From Polycladidibacter stylochi (GTDB lineage Bacteria > Pseudomonadota > Alphaproteobacteria > Rhizobiales > Stappiaceae), in contig NZ_LLWE01000005.1 of NCBI RefSeq assembly GCF_001562055.1, positions 248,001 to 312,000 on the forward strand: a stretch of DNA of 64,000 nucleotides. The letters run 5' to 3'. A program made the position numbers and the translations under genes. This document shows, in pieces, positions 62,456 through 64,000 of this stretch. How positions within the stretch are numbered: the stretch's first letter is position 1; every line of letters begins with the position of its first letter. Under the pieces are notes generated by a model that was not told the origin of the DNA, did no database searches, and was given only the letters and a program-made list of their open reading frames with translations.

Positions 62456-63006
62456 TGAATAAGTTTCTGCCTATAATTTTTGGTCTAAGCCAATTGTTTG
62501 CATTGTCCGCAGCCCATTCGGCAGAGTGGAAGGTCAACTACGAGCGTAGTAAAATTGAATTCACAGCGACGCAAAACGGTAGCGGTTTAACAGGAAATTT
62601 TACCAGTTGGTCTAGCAAGATTGATTTCGACCCCAACCAACTCGAGACATCGCATATATCTGCAGAGATTGCGTTAGATTCCATTTCGGCAGGCGACAAG
62701 CAGATTGAGGATCTCTTAAAAACTTCCGACTGGTTTGATACTACAAAGTTTCCCAAAGCGGTTTTTAAGAGCGATCAAATTGTGAGCTTAGGAAAGAACC
62801 GCTATGAAGCACAAGGGCAACTAACAATCAAAGACAGCCAGATTCCAGTCGCGCTGAACTTCAACCTAACCATTGATGGTCCATTGGCGAAGGCAAGCGG
62901 CATGCTACAGCTACTTCGTACAGATTTCAATCTGGGGAATAGTACACCTGAAGCGACTGTTGCTGTTCCAGTACTTGTGATGATAAGAATAGAAGCTGAA
63001 AAATAA
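62455..63006 (+). CDS. YceI-family periplasmic protein (second copy)
   Basis: The protein has 183 residues with signal peptide about 1-22 (…AAHSA). YceI fold: WKVNYERSKIEFTATQNGSGLTGNFTSW, FDTTKFPKAVFKSDQI, AQGQLTIKDSQIPVALNF. It differs clearly from the first copy and is translationally coupled to the cytochrome b561 gene, so the two proteins probably act together at the membrane. Confidence 0.92.
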   Translation: MNKFLPIIFGLSQLFALSAAHSAEWKVNYERSKIEFTATQNGSGLTGNFTSWSSKIDFDPNQLETSHISAEIALDSISAGDKQIEDLLKTSDWFDTTKFPKAVFKSDQIVSLGKNRYEAQGQLTIKDSQIPVALNFNLTIDGPLAKASGMLQLLRTDFNLGNSTPEATVAVPVLVMIRIEAEK

Positions 63007-63021
63007 ATTATATCTCTGATT

Positions 63022-63051
63022 ATGCACTGTAACTTATAAATTGCAGTGCAT
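63022..63051. terminator. Hairpin between yceI copy 2 and the phnA-like gene
   Basis: ATGCACTGTAA and TTGCAGTGCAT pair over 11 bases (one U-G pair) around an 8-base loop. It lies between the converging genes and could act in both directions, though no strong T run follows. Confidence 0.5.
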
Positions 63052-63180
63052 ATCAATAGCTCGTTTTCTATGCTATTTTATTGCGTGTTGCTTAACACTT
63101 CATCTCGCAGCTCTCTGCAATTCCTCTGTTATACACTATAAACGGCTGCGATAATCGCAGCCACTTCGTTTCATGAATAT

Positions 63181-63756
63181 CTAGTTCTTTTTGACAAACT
63201 CAGTCAGAATAACGATGCGTTGGTCGTTGACGCGGCCTTCAATATGCGCCGCATTGTCTGGTACCAAGGTGATATTACGCACAGCGGTGCCGCGCTTGGC
63301 GGTAAAGCCTGCACCTTTTACCTTCAGATCTTTGATCAAAGTAACCGTATCACCTGCGGACAAAACAGTGCCGTTGGTGTCTTTATGAATGACTGCCTCT
63401 TCCGCTTCATCTTTCAAGCCCGCTTTGGCCCAACTGATGGTTTCCTCATCTAGATAAAGCATGTCGAGCAGTTCTGCGGCCCATGCCTCGTTAGAAAGCC
63501 TTGTCAGCATGCGCCATGCAAGAACCTGAACCGGTGCCTCTTGGCTCCATGCGCTTTCATTAAGGCATTGCCAGTGGTTGCTGTCCAATTGGTTTGTGCC
63601 TGCAATCTGTTCACTGCAAGTTGTACAAACCAACGCTGTATTTGACAATTCATCCTCTTGTTGCGGGCCAACAACGTGCGCATTGAGGTTCTCGCTGGCA
63701 CCACATAGTTCGCATTTATTCTCGGCTCTTGCGCGAAGCTCCGTTTCCAATGACAT
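63181..63756 (-). CDS. PhnA-like (YjdM) zinc-ribbon protein
   Basis: The protein has 191 residues from ATG 63756 with AAAGG upstream; the frame extends to 63831 but runs through the lepA terminator, so the shorter start is right. N-terminal Cys pairs CELCGA and CTTC form a zinc ribbon. The C-terminal SH3-like domain reads LSAGDTVTLIKDLKVKGAGFTAKRGTAVRNI. It has no proven link to phosphonate breakdown in spite of the name. Longer than E. coli YjdM because of a middle segment. Confidence 0.9.
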   Translation of the reverse strand: MSLETELRARAENKCELCGASENLNAHVVGPQQEDELSNTALVCTTCSEQIAGTNQLDSNHWQCLNESAWSQEAPVQVLAWRMLTRLSNEAWAAELLDMLYLDEETISWAKAGLKDEAEEAVIHKDTNGTVLSAGDTVTLIKDLKVKGAGFTAKRGTAVRNITLVPDNAAHIEGRVNDQRIVILTEFVKKN

Positions 63757-63790
63757 TGTTTGACCTTTTCTGTTAGTAGAAGCTTTAAAA

Positions 63791-63819
63791 GGAAAACCGG
63801 CCCATTTGGGCCGGTTTCC
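63791..63819 (-). terminator. Terminator of lepA
   Basis: GGAAACCGGCCC and GGGCCGGTTTTCC form a near-perfect stem of about 12 bases with a short loop. On the minus strand a TTTT run follows shortly after. It lies between the lepA stop and the PhnA-like start. Confidence 0.85.
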
Positions 63820-63850
63820 AAAATTATTCAAGTTACTGAAACTGCGTAGT

Positions 63851-64000
63851 CTAGTCGTCCATCTTCAGAGCCTGAATAAAGGCTTCCTGCGGAATTTCGA
63901 CTTTACCAAACTGGCGCATTTTCTTCTTACCAGCCTTTTGTTTTTCAAGCAGCTTACGCTTACGTGTCGCATCACCACCGTAACACTTCGCGGTCACATC
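63851..64000 (-). CDS. lepA: Elongation factor 4 (LepA), 3' end only
   Basis: The last 49 codons and TAG stop of lepA, cut by the right window edge. The translation includes [20 protein letters not shown], then [20 protein letters not shown] and ends KMDD, the conserved C-terminal domain of LepA. The protein is a ribosome-associated GTPase. Most of the gene lies beyond the window. A terminator follows. Confidence 0.93.
   Translation of the reverse strand, partial: DVTAKCYGGDATRKRKLLEKQKAGKKKMRQFGKVEIPQEAFIQALKMDD

Noticed and set aside
63757-63831. Longer N-terminus for the PhnA-like protein
   Set aside because: The extra codons run through the lepA terminator hairpin, and the family starts at MSLETEL.
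1-64000. CRISPR arrays, transposases, phage genes or toxin-antitoxin pairs
   Set aside because: Looked for on both strands; no regular spaced repeats and no proteins of these families were recognised.

Overview
The window looks like a chromosomal segment of a free-living, motile, aerobic Gram-negative bacterium, most likely a marine alphaproteobacterium. This is inferred from gene content and protein style: a DUF1127 protein, a class III adenylate cyclase, CheZ ending in a FliM-like tail, GlcDEF, a LepA C-terminus of alphaproteobacterial type, and moderate to low GC. No genus can be named from the sequence. There is no integrase, transposase, IS, phage gene or CRISPR array. It reads as ordinary chromosome rich in transport and small accessory genes.

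Layout. 1-4.5 kb: end of a GT39-type glycosyltransferase, a ChbG/HpnK-like protein without its metal ligands, a CRP/FNR-family regulator, and two group III truncated hemoglobins around a YciA-type thioesterase. 4.5-8 kb: a Cys-rich unknown protein, CheZ, an L,D-transpeptidase and a membrane-anchored protein with a regulator-like N-terminus. 8-15 kb: glycolate oxidase operon glcDEF, a cytochrome c, a LutA-like protein and class II fructose-bisphosphate aldolase. 15-24 kb: a ferric-reductase-like membrane protein, a glutamine amidotransferase, an amino-acid binding protein and permease without an ATPase, a Na/Pi symporter, a DMT exporter, and two related LysR genes around a DUF1127 gene. 24-34 kb: a membrane adenylate cyclase, rsmE, xseA, a large lipoprotein-autotransporter that looks like a subtilisin without its triad, a ThDP enzyme and another DMT exporter.

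34-46 kb: feoABC with an FNR-type box upstream, a MauG-like diheme peroxidase followed by a chemoreceptor, tRNA-Ser(GCU) with its promoter, a complete polar amino-acid ABC system, and divergent modABC. 46-60 kb: a DJ-1/PfpI protein, a GH1 beta-glucosidase with tandem LacI-type operators, a Liv-type ABC operon ending in an alpha/beta hydrolase and facing a PAS-LuxR regulator, then a glucose-type PTS in two genes (IIC-IIB-IIB' and IIA-HPr-EI). 60-64 kb: an inositol-monophosphatase-family protein, a YceI / cytochrome b561 / YceI set, a PhnA-like protein and the 3' end of lepA.

Recurring themes: several proteins keep a familiar enzyme fold but have lost defining residues (ChbG-like, first globin, LutA-like, subtilase, second IIB domain); all three amino-acid ABC clusters have a hairpin just after the binding-protein gene; and several clusters concern heme, iron and respiration. 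No wholly new multi-gene system stands out. The best candidates for new biology are the pseudo-subtilase autotransporter, the paired globins and the LysR-DUF1127-LysR locus.
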